64,000 nt of DNA from positions 1,004,578 to 1,068,577 of the forward strand of contig NC_018645.1 in assembly GCF_000307105.1 (NCBI RefSeq), given 5' to 3'. Of this stretch, positions 1 through 9,944 are shown piece after piece. Below the pieces are notes generated by a model. It had not been told where the DNA came from and ran no database searches. It saw nothing but the letters and a program-made list of their open reading frames with translations. Every line of letters starts with the position of its first letter. Position 1 is the first letter of the stretch. The position numbers were made by a program, and so were the translations under genes. The stretch comes from Desulfobacula toluolica Tol2. Lineage in GTDB: Bacteria > Desulfobacterota > Desulfobacteria > Desulfobacterales > Desulfobacteraceae.

Positions 1-2243
1 TTGATCAAAAAACCGTCAAGGCCGACCGTTTGTGCCTGACTCATTACCTCTTCCCTGCCAAATGCAGTGACCATGAGAATTGCCGGAATTTTTGCTATGC
101 CGCTGTCTTCTTTGATACGTCTTGCCGTTTCGATACCATCCATTCCATTCATCTGCCAGTCCATGAGTACAAGGTCGTAGGGCGCTTTTTTCGAGCTTGT
201 CTTGAGTTCTGAAATAGCTGCTTCCCCAGACGGCACCTCTGATACGTTAAAGTGGAATTCTTTCATAAGATCCCTGAGAATTTCCCGTGACTTTTCATTG
301 TCATCCACAATCAACACCCGCATTCCGTGAAGTTCTCCAGGGCTTATCATCGGTATAAAGGGCTTTTGGGTCTGAACGCCGAACTCAGCAGTAAAGGTAA
401 AGGTGCTTCCCTCTCCGTAAATACTTTTTACTGATATTTCACCTCCCATCATGCCAACCAGCTGCTTGCTGATCGTAAGCCCCAGCCCGGTTCCTCCGTA
501 TTGTCTTGTGGTTGACCCGTCTGCCTGGCTAAAAGACTGGAAAAGTTTGCTGATCTGATCTTGGGTCATGCCTATACCGCTGTCTGAAACTGAAAACTGC
601 AATCTGGCTCTGGCCTTTTCAGGATCTTCGTTCAGAAGGGCCACTTTGATCAGAATCTGGCCGTTAAGGGTGAACTTGATACTGTTTCCGGCAAGGTTAA
701 TCAAAATCTGGCCCAGCCTGAGGGGATCACCCACAAGACCGAGCGGGACGTCCCGGCTGACATCAAACAGAAGCTCAAGACCCTTTTCTTCCGCTTTAAT
801 ATTGATCAGGTTGACCACATTGTCCAGAACTGCTTGAAGATCAAACTCAATAGACTCTATGCTCAGTTTGTTTGCCTCAATTTTGGAAAAATCCAGAATA
901 TCATTGATAATGCCGAGCAACGAGAGTCCCGATGCTTCTATCTTATTCAGGTAATCATTTTGTTTGGGTGTCATATCTGTTTTTTGTGCAAGATGGGCAA
1001 GACCGATAATTGCGTTCATCGGGGTTCTGATTTCATGGCTCATATTGGCCAGAAATTCGCTTTTGGACCGGGATGCCTCTTCAGCCGCAATCCTTGCTTT
1101 TTCCGCTTTGATTTTTTCTTTTTGCCCGGTAGTATCCACCAGGGAGCCTTCATAGTAGAGCAGGTTATCGTGTGAATCTTTTACAGACTGTCCCGATGCC
1201 ACTCCCCAGAATATACTGCCGTCTTTGCGTTTGAACTGCCTCTCAAAACCCGTGAGCCTGATTTCTTTTTTAACCATATCTGTGAAATCGGCATGATCGT
1301 CAGGATTTGCATAGCATTGTTTTGAAACATCATTGACCAGGCGTATCATTTCGTCCGGATCTGCATATCCCAGCATTCTGGCCATGGCCGGGTTGGCGCT
1401 GATGATGCCGCCGGAAGGAGAAACCTGAAAAAGCCCTTCACTGGCATTTTCAAATATTTTCCGATACTTTTTTTCAGATTCCATAATGGATTTGGTTAAC
1501 CGGCTTGAATTTTGAATCATCTTGTTAAAGCTCTCTTCGAGAATCTTTAATTCAGTTCCCGCTTTGGCCCGGAGATTGATTTTAATCCCTTCAAGATTCG
1601 TTAAATCCAGACGGGACACTTCCATGGCCATTTGGCGAAGAGGTCTGCTCAAGCGGCCGTGGGCTGCCCATAAAAAAAGGCACCACAAAGAAATTGTTTT
1701 TATAATGGCAAAGATAATGATCCGGATGAATCCGTTTTTTACCTTGGAAAAAATAATTTTTTTACTTGAATAAAGTGTGCCCCTGCCAATCTTTACCAGG
1801 GATGCCGGTTGATAAATAGTAAAGGAATGGTCAATGAGACTGCTTGCAGCATCTGATGAAGATCGGCTTTTCTCTTTTGCATTGATGATAATCTGTTGGC
1901 CGTCAGGTCCGATCACCGAGCCAATGGCAATGGATGTTACCGGGATATCGGGATTTACAGGTTCAATTTTAATCCCCACAAGTATCGGGACATTATACAT
2001 GCCGTCTACAATGGAATTGAGCTGTTCATCGTTCATGTCAAACAAAGAAGTTGATAGGCCGTCCTCAAATGTCTTTTGAAGAAGAACAAGTTCATCTTTC
2101 ACCATTTTTTTTGCCGACAGGTATTCCATGACCATATGTCCCAAGGTGATGGAAATAGAGATAAGAAAGTAAATGGCAAAAACAATTTTTAAGAGTTGAT
2201 AAGCGACCGAATTCCTTAATTTAACGGACTGTTCTTTTTTCAT
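1..2243 (-). CDS. hybrid sensor histidine kinase (3' end outside window)
   Basis: The ATG lies at 2243-2241 and the frame stays open to base 1, giving 747 visible codons; the C-terminus is cut by the window edge. A hydrophobic segment near residues 13-31 is followed by a sensor region of about 130 residues and a second hydrophobic segment. Next come a HAMP-like linker, a PAS domain (about 260-370), HisKA with MSHEIRTPMNA (phospho-acceptor His403) and HATPase_c with the TGLGLTIS box. The start of a receiver domain follows (VLIVDDN; acceptor aspartate in LVLMDWQMNG, about D695). This is a membrane kinase that autophosphorylates and passes phosphate to its own receiver. The ligand is unknown. 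The upstream region carries an AT-rich TATAAT-like element. The call is firm; the stimulus is not. Confidence 0.93.
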   Translation of the reverse strand, partial: MKKEQSVKLRNSVAYQLLKIVFAIYFLISISITLGHMVMEYLSAKKMVKDELVLLQKTFEDGLSTSLFDMNDEQLNSIVDGMYNVPILVGIKIEPVNPDIPVTSIAIGSVIGPDGQQIIINAKEKSRSSSDAASSLIDHSFTIYQPASLVKIGRGTLYSSKKIIFSKVKNGFIRIIIFAIIKTISLWCLFLWAAHGRLSRPLRQMAMEVSRLDLTNLEGIKINLRAKAGTELKILEESFNKMIQNSSRLTKSIMESEKKYRKIFENASEGLFQVSPSGGIISANPAMARMLGYADPDEMIRLVNDVSKQCYANPDDHADFTDMVKKEIRLTGFERQFKRKDGSIFWGVASGQSVKDSHDNLLYYEGSLVDTTGQKEKIKAEKARIAAEEASRSKSEFLANMSHEIRTPMNAIIGLAHLAQKTDMTPKQNDYLNKIEASGLSLLGIINDILDFSKIEANKLSIESIEFDLQAVLDNVVNLINIKAEEKGLELLFDVSRDVPLGLVGDPLRLGQILINLAGNSIKFTLNGQILIKVALLNEDPEKARARLQFSVSDSGIGMTQDQISKLFQSFSQADGSTTRQYGGTGLGLTISKQLVGMMGGEISVKSIYGEGSTFTFTAEFGVQTQKPFIPMISPGELHGMRVLIVDDNEKSREILRDLMKEFHFNVSEVPSGEAAISELKTSSKKAPYDLVLMDWQMNGMDGIETARRIKEDSGIAKIPAILMVTAFGREEVMSQAQTVGLDGFLI

Positions 2244-2422
2244 TTATCTCTTTCCAATTGAGTAATTATACTATATTTTAGACCACGTTATCTGGAAAAA
2301 TTTAAAGATCTTGGATTTTAAGCAACATTAAGGATGAACTATATATTAACCGATAATCATTAGTCAATTTAGAAAAACTATTTTTTTTAAAATAAAATAT
2401 CTTCAATATTCGAGAGTAAATA

Positions 2423-4111
2423 ATGTTAATTTTAAATTCGGAAAACTGGATCAAGAAAAGAAATAAATTCATAGACAAATGCCGAATCTGTCACAATGAA
2501 TTGCTCAAAACCTGTTCAGAACCGGATGCGGTATCTGCTCAAATACTTTCCGATTGCGTTTCCCGCAACAGGGAAACCGATTTTGGCAGGCGACACAATT
2601 TCGGACAGATAAAAACCCTTACGGATTATCGCCGCGCAGTACCCATTCATCAATACGCTGATCTTGAACCATGGATACAACAGATTCTGGAAGGCAAAGA
2701 GCGTGTATTAACCGTTGATGCTCCCTATACCATGCTGAAAACTTCCGGAACAACCGGTTCTTCAAAAGCCATTCCCCATACAGCCCACTGGCGATACAGG
2801 TATCGCGGGCCGATTATTTATGCCTTGTGGGGGGCTTATGGGAAATATTTCCCCCAGCTCTGGGATCATCCTTACGCCACACTTGATTTCTTGTGGGAAC
2901 GTGAACTTCCAAAGGACTTTATCGGAAAGATCCCTCATCAGGGAATTACCAACCGGGAGATCTCTCTGGGAAAAACAGATTTTACACCTCCTTGGTATAA
3001 TGCTCCCTGGGTGGATTTCACAGATGACAGTTCCGGATTTATGGAACGCATATATCTGAGAATACGGCATTTTATCGGACAAAACTTGAGAATGCTTGCA
3101 GTTATCCAGCCCAACCGGCTGCTGTTAATGGTGCAGATTCTGTCAGACATGGCCGAACGTTTGATCGAGGATGTCCATAATGGTGAATTATGCGGAAAAC
3201 CTTTGTTTGAACCCAAACCGGAACTTTCAGCCCGGCTTGAAAAACTGGTGCAAAAAGACGGGATCTTACTTCCCAAGTCTGTATGGCCGAATCTGGATTT
3301 GATTGCCTGCTGGAAGTCAAAACAGCTTGGTTTATATCTTGAACAGATACCGGCGTTGTTTCCTGACACGAAAATTCTGCCCCTGCTCACAGGGTCAACC
3401 GAAGCAATGGTCACCTGTCCTGTTGATGATCACCCTGAAGCAGGCATTCTTACTCTCACCCAGGGAATCTATGAATTCATTCCCCATGACGATGAAAATC
3501 CTGATTTTTCTGAAGAAAATCCGGAAACTCTTTCTTATGACCAGCTGACCGTGGGAAAAATCTATAATGTGATCACAACCCAGGCCAATGGGCTGTATCG
3601 CTATGATATTGGAGATCTTTACCAGGTGGTTGGTTACCATGGCCGGGTTCCCCGCCTGGCCTTTGTCCGAAGGCAGGGTGTATACAGTTCTTTTAACGGA
3701 GAGAAATTGACGGAAACTCAGGTTATGGATGCTTTTCAGGCCGCTCTGGGGCAGTTGGGGCTGCCGTCTGTTCTTTATTCATGCTTTCCTGTCTGGTCAA
3801 ATCCGCCAAGGTATGTATTAATTGTCGAGGCCGGATCAGGCTGGCCAGTTTCGAGTATGGCCGGACTGCCCAAAGAATTTGACCTCGCCCTGGGCTATCT
3901 TAATTCGGAATATGAGGCAAGGATCAGGACAGGGCGGCTGGCCCGGTCTGTAGTCAAGCAGGTTGCTCCCGGAACTTTTCAGGACAATTGGAATGCCAAA
4001 GTGGCCCAAGGGGCCTGTGCCCCTCAGTTAAAACATCATTTTTGTCAGAAGGAGACCAGTCTGCTGGAAGAGATCGAATCTGCCGGTCTGGTCATTGAAA
4101 CATTTTTTTGA
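2423..4111 (+). CDS. GH3-family acyl-acid amido synthetase
   Basis: This 562-residue protein belongs to the GH3 branch of adenylate-forming (ANL) enzymes, which activate a carboxylic acid with ATP and join it to an amine, usually an amino acid. The ATP loop LKTSGTTGSSKAIPHT lies at residues 105-120. GH3-specific landmarks follow, including LLTGSTEAM near 325 and ANGLYRYDIGD near 388, with FNGEKLTE in the C-terminal lobe. Length is normal for bacterial GH3 proteins. The ATG at 2423 has only a weak GAGAG upstream. A methyltransferase gene follows after 28 bases and a peptidase gene after that, so it probably heads a three-gene operon. It faces a minus-strand operon with a GluTR-like gene. Substrates cannot be read from sequence. 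Confidence 0.88.
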   Translation: MLILNSENWIKKRNKFIDKCRICHNELLKTCSEPDAVSAQILSDCVSRNRETDFGRRHNFGQIKTLTDYRRAVPIHQYADLEPWIQQILEGKERVLTVDAPYTMLKTSGTTGSSKAIPHTAHWRYRYRGPIIYALWGAYGKYFPQLWDHPYATLDFLWERELPKDFIGKIPHQGITNREISLGKTDFTPPWYNAPWVDFTDDSSGFMERIYLRIRHFIGQNLRMLAVIQPNRLLLMVQILSDMAERLIEDVHNGELCGKPLFEPKPELSARLEKLVQKDGILLPKSVWPNLDLIACWKSKQLGLYLEQIPALFPDTKILPLLTGSTEAMVTCPVDDHPEAGILTLTQGIYEFIPHDDENPDFSEENPETLSYDQLTVGKIYNVITTQANGLYRYDIGDLYQVVGYHGRVPRLAFVRRQGVYSSFNGEKLTETQVMDAFQAALGQLGLPSVLYSCFPVWSNPPRYVLIVEAGSGWPVSSMAGLPKEFDLALGYLNSEYEARIRTGRLARSVVKQVAPGTFQDNWNAKVAQGACAPQLKHHFCQKETSLLEEIESAGLVIETFF

Positions 4112-4139
4112 TTTTTTCGTTTGAAAAGGAACTCCGCCC

Positions 4140-4937
4140 ATGGATCAAAATGCAAAAAGTCTGCTGTACAGACACCCTCACCTGTATGAAGCTCTCTACC
4201 CTACACCGGATCAGAAAACTTATGCAAGTCCCGCCATCTGTAACAAAATCTGCCATGCTTTTTTAAAGACCGGCCCACAATCAATTTTAGACATCGGCTG
4301 TGGAACAGGGCGTTACCTTAACTTTTTATCTGAAGGCTGTAAAAATTGCATTGGTGTGGATTTTCTGCCTGCCATGGTTGATTTTGCAGTATCCCAATAT
4401 GATCACATTGATTTTTTTCAGGGGGATATGCGAGAATTTCGCCTCAACCGAACCTTTGATCTGCTGATCTGTATGGGCTCGACTTTTCTGCACGCATTGA
4501 CAAACTCTGATATTGAAAGAACCCTGGAGACCTTTGCGGCACATTCCCACAGAGGAAGCCTACTGATACTGGATATCAAGAATTTTATGGGATTTGTCGA
4601 CAACTCAGTGGAAGAAAAGGTGGAAAAAGAGATCAACACGGATGAATTCAAAGGCAAATCCGTTACCAGCCGGACATTCAACCGTGCAAAACAGCTCTGG
4701 ATCTGGAAAAGAACCTGGTATATTCAAGATCATGACCCTGTGGAAGATTATCTGGAATTCAGAATGCTCTTTCCTCTGGAAATAGAACATTACCTTTCCC
4801 AAAGCGGCTTTTCCGTGATTGGGATGTTTGATAACCTTGATCTTGAGGAGAGCGATTTTAAAGGCGAACGGCTGTATATCGCGGCAACCTATACAGGAAA
4901 AAACCAAAGTCAGGTTTTAGCGGACGTTCAACCGTAA
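4140..4937 (+). CDS. class I SAM-dependent methyltransferase
   Basis: This 265-residue protein has a Rossmann methyltransferase fold. Motif I is ILDIGCGTGRYLNF at about residues 50-63. The acidic ribose-binding position is in NCIGVDFL and the post-II region in FDLLICMGSTF. The rest resembles small-molecule N- or O-methyltransferases with a beta-strand-rich cap (the WIWKRTWYIQDHDPVEDYLEF stretch). An AAGGA ribosome site sits just before the ATG. It lies 28 bases after the GH3 gene and 12 bases before the S9 peptidase, so it is co-transcribed with them. A second, unrelated-looking methyltransferase lies in the facing operon. The methyl acceptor is unknown. Confidence 0.85.
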   Translation: MDQNAKSLLYRHPHLYEALYPTPDQKTYASPAICNKICHAFLKTGPQSILDIGCGTGRYLNFLSEGCKNCIGVDFLPAMVDFAVSQYDHIDFFQGDMREFRLNRTFDLLICMGSTFLHALTNSDIERTLETFAAHSHRGSLLILDIKNFMGFVDNSVEEKVEKEINTDEFKGKSVTSRTFNRAKQLWIWKRTWYIQDHDPVEDYLEFRMLFPLEIEHYLSQSGFSVIGMFDNLDLEESDFKGERLYIAATYTGKNQSQVLADVQP

Positions 4938-4949
4938 CAAGGAGGAAGA

Positions 4950-7121
4950 ATGAAACCTTTATCCCGTTGTTTTATCCTGATTTGTTTTTTGGCTCTTTTT
5001 GTGGTTTTCTGTGGTTTTGCCCATGCCTTTACCGTTAAGGATATCCTGAGTGCTCCCTACCCGGAAAATCTGACGGCCGGATCAAATCTGCTGGCATGGA
5101 CCCTTAATGATGAGGGGGCGCGAAATATCTGGGTGGCCTCCGGGCCTGACTTCACTCCTGTGCAGGTGACACCGTACACTGGCGACAACGGCATAAAGCT
5201 GTCAAACCTTCTGGTGACCCCTGATGATGCCTATATCCTCTACAGCCGGGGCTCAGGCTCCATGCAACTGGAAACAACCGACATTGTTTCAGGGCCTTCC
5301 GGGTCCATCGGGGTTTACAGGCAGGGTGCTGCAACGCCGTCCAACCCTGCCAACAGCCCTGTGCAAACAGAGCGCGCCATCTGGGCGGTTTCTGTTAAAG
5401 GAGGGTTGCCTTGGAAACTTGCAAAGGGAAACAATCCTATGGTATCCCGGGACGGGAAAACCGTCACGTTCAACAGCCAGGGACAGTTCTTTGAGATTGC
5501 CTTTGATCCATCGGTCCGGGATGCAATGCCTGAACCCCGACCCATGTTCACCATCCAGGGCACAAATCAGAATGGTGTATGGTCTCCTGACGGTGAAACC
5601 CTGATGTTTGTCAGTGACCGTGACTCCCACAGCCTTATAGGGCTGTTTCACAGGAAAACAAGGCAGATTCAATGGATCATGCCCGGTGTTGACCGGGATA
5701 TGAGTCCTGTCTGGTCAACCGACGGCAGAAGGGTCGCCTTTGCCCGTGTGCCCGGCAAAACAAAACATGAGCTGTTTGATTTGACCGCAGAGTTTACATT
5801 TTCCATATGTGTAGCCGATGTGGCCACCGGCAAAGGGGATATCATCTGGCAGACCCCGGAAACCGGAGGATGGGCCCAGTGGTATCCGCCCTATGCAGAC
5901 TGGTTCGGTTCCGCTTTAAGGTGGACTCAAAACAACCGGCTGCTCTTTTATTCGGAACACCAGGGCAGGCTGCACATTTATTCAACAACACCTTCGGGAG
6001 AAGATCTCAAGGATCTGACACCGGGTGAATCCCAGGTTTGGGGCAGTACACTCACTTTGGACGGAACCATGCTTTATTACAGCAGCAACCGGAACACCCC
6101 TGATTACAGGCATATCTGGCAGACACCGACCAGTGGTGGCGACACGGTTCAGGTCACCAGGGGGGAGAGTGTTGAAACCAATCCGGTTATTTCTGGCAAG
6201 GGCGGGTTTATTGCATACCGGCGGGCCACCGGGGTGACGCCCCAGGCCGTTACTGTTCAGAAAATCAATGCCGACAAGTTCAGGACAATCTCTCCCAACC
6301 CGCTGCCCCAAAAGTTCCCTGATACCCTTGTTAAACCAAGGGTGATGATTTTTCCTTCAGATGATTTCCAGATCCACTGCCAGCTTTTCATGCCTGAATA
6401 TGCAGCACCCGGTTATAAACTGCCTGCAATTATTTTTGTTCACGGCGGCCCTTTTCGTCAGATGCTCCTGGGATGGAGTCACCGGCCAAGCTATTCCAAA
6501 ACCTATGCCATGAATCAATACCTTGCAAATAAAGGTTATATAGTGCTTTGTGTCAATTTTCGTTCAGGCACGGGATACGGACGTGCTTTTCGCCAGGCTG
6601 AAAATCAGGGTCCCCGGGGAGCTTCGGAATACAGGGATATCCAGGCGGCCATGGCCCGTCTGAGCCGTCTGCCAAATGTTGATCCCAAAAGGATCGGCAT
6701 CTGGGGTGAGTCCTGCGGCGGGTATCTCACCGCCCTTTCCCTTGCCAGAAATTCTGATCTCTTTGCCGCCGGAGTGGCTCTGGCCGGCATTTATGATTTT
6801 TCCTTCAGGGCCACCAATATGTCTGTTCCGGGAGGAGAATGGGGACTTCAGGGTGCCGAAGGCCTGGAAATTGCCTTTCAGTCTTCGCCGGTTGCAGATG
6901 TGGAGAATTGGAAATCTCCTGTGCTGCTTGTCCATGGAGATGACGACCGTTCCGTTCTTTTTGCTCAGACCGTGAATCTTGTCCAGGACTTAAGAAAACA
7001 GGGTGTTCCTGTGGAATTCATGGTTCTTCCCGGCGAAGACCATGATTTTGTTCTGCACGAAAACTGGGTTCGCACCCTTGAAGCTGCCGGGGCCTTTTTT
7101 GACCGGGTGTTGAAAAACTAA
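4950..7121 (+). CDS. exported S9-family (prolyl oligopeptidase-like) peptidase
   Basis: This 723-residue protein starts with a signal peptide (residues 1-27, ending FAHA). An N-terminal beta-propeller of TolB/DPP-IV type follows (WSPDGETLMFVSDRD, WSTDGRRVAFAR, YYSSNRNTPDYRHIW). The C-terminal alpha/beta-hydrolase domain starts near 455. The catalytic triad is visible: Ser588 in GESCGGY, Asp666 in HGDDDRSV, His698 in GEDHDF. Members cleave short peptides or dipeptides, here outside the cytoplasm. A strong AGGAGG precedes the ATG. It ends only 9 bases before the stop of the convergent phosphoesterase gene. Its role beside GH3 and methyltransferase genes could be hydrolysis of an amide-linked product, which is speculative. 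Confidence 0.9.
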   Translation: MKPLSRCFILICFLALFVVFCGFAHAFTVKDILSAPYPENLTAGSNLLAWTLNDEGARNIWVASGPDFTPVQVTPYTGDNGIKLSNLLVTPDDAYILYSRGSGSMQLETTDIVSGPSGSIGVYRQGAATPSNPANSPVQTERAIWAVSVKGGLPWKLAKGNNPMVSRDGKTVTFNSQGQFFEIAFDPSVRDAMPEPRPMFTIQGTNQNGVWSPDGETLMFVSDRDSHSLIGLFHRKTRQIQWIMPGVDRDMSPVWSTDGRRVAFARVPGKTKHELFDLTAEFTFSICVADVATGKGDIIWQTPETGGWAQWYPPYADWFGSALRWTQNNRLLFYSEHQGRLHIYSTTPSGEDLKDLTPGESQVWGSTLTLDGTMLYYSSNRNTPDYRHIWQTPTSGGDTVQVTRGESVETNPVISGKGGFIAYRRATGVTPQAVTVQKINADKFRTISPNPLPQKFPDTLVKPRVMIFPSDDFQIHCQLFMPEYAAPGYKLPAIIFVHGGPFRQMLLGWSHRPSYSKTYAMNQYLANKGYIVLCVNFRSGTGYGRAFRQAENQGPRGASEYRDIQAAMARLSRLPNVDPKRIGIWGESCGGYLTALSLARNSDLFAAGVALAGIYDFSFRATNMSVPGGEWGLQGAEGLEIAFQSSPVADVENWKSPVLLVHGDDDRSVLFAQTVNLVQDLRKQGVPVEFMVLPGEDHDFVLHENWVRTLEAAGAFFDRVLKN

Positions 7122-7130
7122 TCCGTCGGG

Positions 7131-9944
7131 TTAGTCATCATCAATTTTCCTTCCATGTTCTGATTCCAGTTCATGGGGGGAAAGGACTCTGGGGTCTCCG
7201 GGGTAAGGGGTGTCATACCCTTTTACAGTGTACCAGATTACCCGGTTCAGCATATCTTCGTCTGCGGCATCCGGTTTTGAGAAGTTCTGTTCAGCCATGG
7301 CCAGTGCCCATTCTTTTTCAAGGCCCTTCATAGCGGTCAGAGGCTTGTTCATCGTGTCCAGGGGAATTCTGGCTGGCTTTGCCTTAAAAGGCGTAAAGTC
7401 AGGCTTGTCCGTGAACACGGCCTTCATGGCCCGGGGATCAATGGCCATATCCATCTGGGTCATGGGCGGCAGTCCCAGAATATGTTCAATGGTCCGGGTG
7501 ATATCGAGCTGGGTATAATAGTTGCTGTTTACCACTTCTCTTCTGGTATAAGGGCTTATTACAAATCCAAGGGTTCTGTGCCCGTCCACATGGTCCACCC
7601 CGTTTTGCGCATCATCCTCAATAATAAAAATAATTGAATTTTTCCAATAAGGGCTGTGGCTGATTTTTTCCACAATTCTGCCAAGTGCCAGGTCATTATC
7701 CGCAACCATGGCTTCAGGTGTAGGATAACCCGGAAGGTTTCCCTGGGTATGATCCTGGCATATCAGCATAACGGAAAGGTTCGGCAGGTTATTGTCTGCC
7801 ACATATCGGTCAAACTCTTTCATCCACACTTGCACCCTGTACTGATCTGGAATTCCCGTGTTAAAGGGAGGAAACTCCCTGCAGAGCAGCCTGTCCAGGG
7901 AGGGAATATCAGATGAGGATCTTAATTTGACATGAAGTTCGCCGGTTTCCTCGCCGGCAAGGATACTGGTGTCTTGCCAAAAGGCTGCCCAGCTGCCGGC
8001 ATTGGTTACACCTCCGCCCAGCCAGGGAGCCTTGACCTTTGCCGGCGGCTTTACAGTGGGATTGACCCACGGCCCCATTTCCAGTCCGTTGGCGGTCAGT
8101 CCGTTGGCATATTCTCCATAGACACGGACGGATTTACCCAGGTTCAGAGCGTTTTCCCAAAGAAAACCACTTGGTGCATATACCAGGGCATCTCCCCCGT
8201 TAAACGGATAGGTTCTGGCATAGGTGGTCAGATCTTTTGCCAGATAATCAACCACAAAGGCCTGGGTAATCCATTGATGCCCCTCAGAAGAAATTGATCC
8301 TGAGTCGTAAAGGTTGTCAAACAGCATAAACTGCCGGGCCAGGGCATGGTGGTTGGGGGTTACATCCTGGCCGAATTGTACAAGTTTCGGGTCTCCGTTG
8401 CCTTTGGGCTTTTTGTTTTTATCTTTAAAATCACCGAAAATCTGGTCATAGGTTCTGTTTTCTTTGATGATATAAAATACATGTTTGAAAACAGACGGGT
8501 CGCCTGTTTTCTCAGGCAGAGGAACAGGATCAGGCTTTTTTGTGCCGGTCTTTTTTGCATCTTTTCTCCTGGACAGAGCAATCCAGGAGTTGTTTTCAAG
8601 GGTTTGGCGTGTATGGGCCTGAAGGGTATGGTAATCGGGAAATTCTATCATGGAGGCACTTCCCATATAGGCCATGGAGTTATGGCCTTTCCCCTGTGTG
8701 GGAGGACTTCCTGCAGGGCTTTTCCAGATGGTTGCAGGCCCCAGTGCCCCCACCCCTTTTGTATTGGCAACCAAAAGTTGTCTTTTTTCATTGTCCACAG
8801 CGATTCCTGAAGGATACCAGCCTGTGGGAATCAATCCTTGAAATTCCACCCCGCCGAACCGATGCCCAAGAGCGTAGACAGCAAGGCAGTTGCCGGCTCC
8901 AAGGCTGACCACCAGGCGGTTGTCCATTATAGCCAGGGCATTGGGAGAACTGCCGAATAATGCATTTTCAAAGGGTTTTATGGAGATGGTTTTGATTACC
9001 TTGTCAGACTCAATATCAATTACAGAGACATTGTCGCTGTTTGAATTGGCCACAAAAAGGCGCTTGCCTGCCACCAGCAGGCCTGAAGGGTGAAGCCCCA
9101 CCGGTATGGATGTGATTTGCTGATTTGTTTTGATATCCACCACAGATACGCTTCCTGTGATGGCACCGCCTGATATCGGGTCTGCAACAATGGGCGTGCC
9201 GCTTGAATCCACTGTAAAATCGCCTTGCCTTGCAGGACGTCCGCCCCTGTTGGACACATACACCTTACCATTACCGACAACCACGCCTGTTGGGACATTA
9301 CCCACAGCAATCTCCTTCAGCACTGCCCGGGTTGAGATATCAAATACAGCCAGAGAATTGTTGCGGCTCAGGGCAATATAAAGGGTTTTGCCGTCATCGG
9401 AAACGGCCAGCCCTATGGGGTTGGGATTATAATCCGCCCCTGGATAGTGTATCTTGCTAAGGGGCAGGGCTAACTGCTGCTCAAGGAAAAGTGTATTGTC
9501 GGAAAGGACGTTTGCAATGAGCAGATACCCGTCCGATTGGGAGGCAAACAGGAATTTGCCGTCTTTGGAATAGACAATACCGTTGGAGGAGGCTTTGAAA
9601 CCGTCCGGTGCAAACATTTGTTTGATTTCTCCTGTCCTGGAATCCATGACAATGATATTGTTTTTTGCGGCGTTGAGCAGTGCCACGGTTGTGCTGTCCG
9701 GACTCAGGGCAATACCGTTGGGACGTCCTTCAAATTCCACCTGGCGACCGGCGGGTTTAAGTATCCTGTTGGTGGGCAGGACAATGGTTCCGTCTTGTTG
9801 CCGACCCACTTGCCGCAATGGGTCATGCCCTGTATCAGAGCAATGAGCAGGGGTTTTGGTAAAGATGAGAAAAAAAGCAAGTAAAAACATCAAAATAAGG
9901 AAATTTGACCTTTTGGGCAATTGTATTGTTAAATTCATGTTCAT
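7131..9944 (-). CDS. exported YVTN beta-propeller / phosphoesterase (PF04185-type) fusion
   Basis: A 937-residue exported protein. A signal anchor occupies residues 12-33. It is followed by a seven-bladed YVTN-type propeller (residues about 60-430) with repeats such as GRPNGIALSPDST, VGNVPTGVVVGNG and VGLHPSGLLVAG. The C-terminal half (about 480-900) is a metal-dependent phosphoesterase of the acid phosphatase/phospholipase C superfamily. It shows FYIIKENRTYDQIFGD, NLYDSGSISSEGHQW, CQDHTQGN and EDDAQNGVDHVDGHRT, the usual metal-binding stretches. AGGAGC precedes the ATG. The start overlaps the stop of the GluTR-like gene by ATGA, so the two are translationally coupled. The substrate is probably a phosphate ester in the periplasm; its identity is unknown. 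Confidence 0.88.
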   Translation of the reverse strand: MNMNLTIQLPKRSNFLILMFLLAFFLIFTKTPAHCSDTGHDPLRQVGRQQDGTIVLPTNRILKPAGRQVEFEGRPNGIALSPDSTTVALLNAAKNNIIVMDSRTGEIKQMFAPDGFKASSNGIVYSKDGKFLFASQSDGYLLIANVLSDNTLFLEQQLALPLSKIHYPGADYNPNPIGLAVSDDGKTLYIALSRNNSLAVFDISTRAVLKEIAVGNVPTGVVVGNGKVYVSNRGGRPARQGDFTVDSSGTPIVADPISGGAITGSVSVVDIKTNQQITSIPVGLHPSGLLVAGKRLFVANSNSDNVSVIDIESDKVIKTISIKPFENALFGSSPNALAIMDNRLVVSLGAGNCLAVYALGHRFGGVEFQGLIPTGWYPSGIAVDNEKRQLLVANTKGVGALGPATIWKSPAGSPPTQGKGHNSMAYMGSASMIEFPDYHTLQAHTRQTLENNSWIALSRRKDAKKTGTKKPDPVPLPEKTGDPSVFKHVFYIIKENRTYDQIFGDFKDKNKKPKGNGDPKLVQFGQDVTPNHHALARQFMLFDNLYDSGSISSEGHQWITQAFVVDYLAKDLTTYARTYPFNGGDALVYAPSGFLWENALNLGKSVRVYGEYANGLTANGLEMGPWVNPTVKPPAKVKAPWLGGGVTNAGSWAAFWQDTSILAGEETGELHVKLRSSSDIPSLDRLLCREFPPFNTGIPDQYRVQVWMKEFDRYVADNNLPNLSVMLICQDHTQGNLPGYPTPEAMVADNDLALGRIVEKISHSPYWKNSIIFIIEDDAQNGVDHVDGHRTLGFVISPYTRREVVNSNYYTQLDITRTIEHILGLPPMTQMDMAIDPRAMKAVFTDKPDFTPFKAKPARIPLDTMNKPLTAMKGLEKEWALAMAEQNFSKPDAADEDMLNRVIWYTVKGYDTPYPGDPRVLSPHELESEHGRKIDDD

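Noticed and set aside
7210-9884. Many long plus-strand open frames opposite the phosphoesterase gene
   Set aside because: They are shadows of a well-supported minus-strand gene and show no family features.
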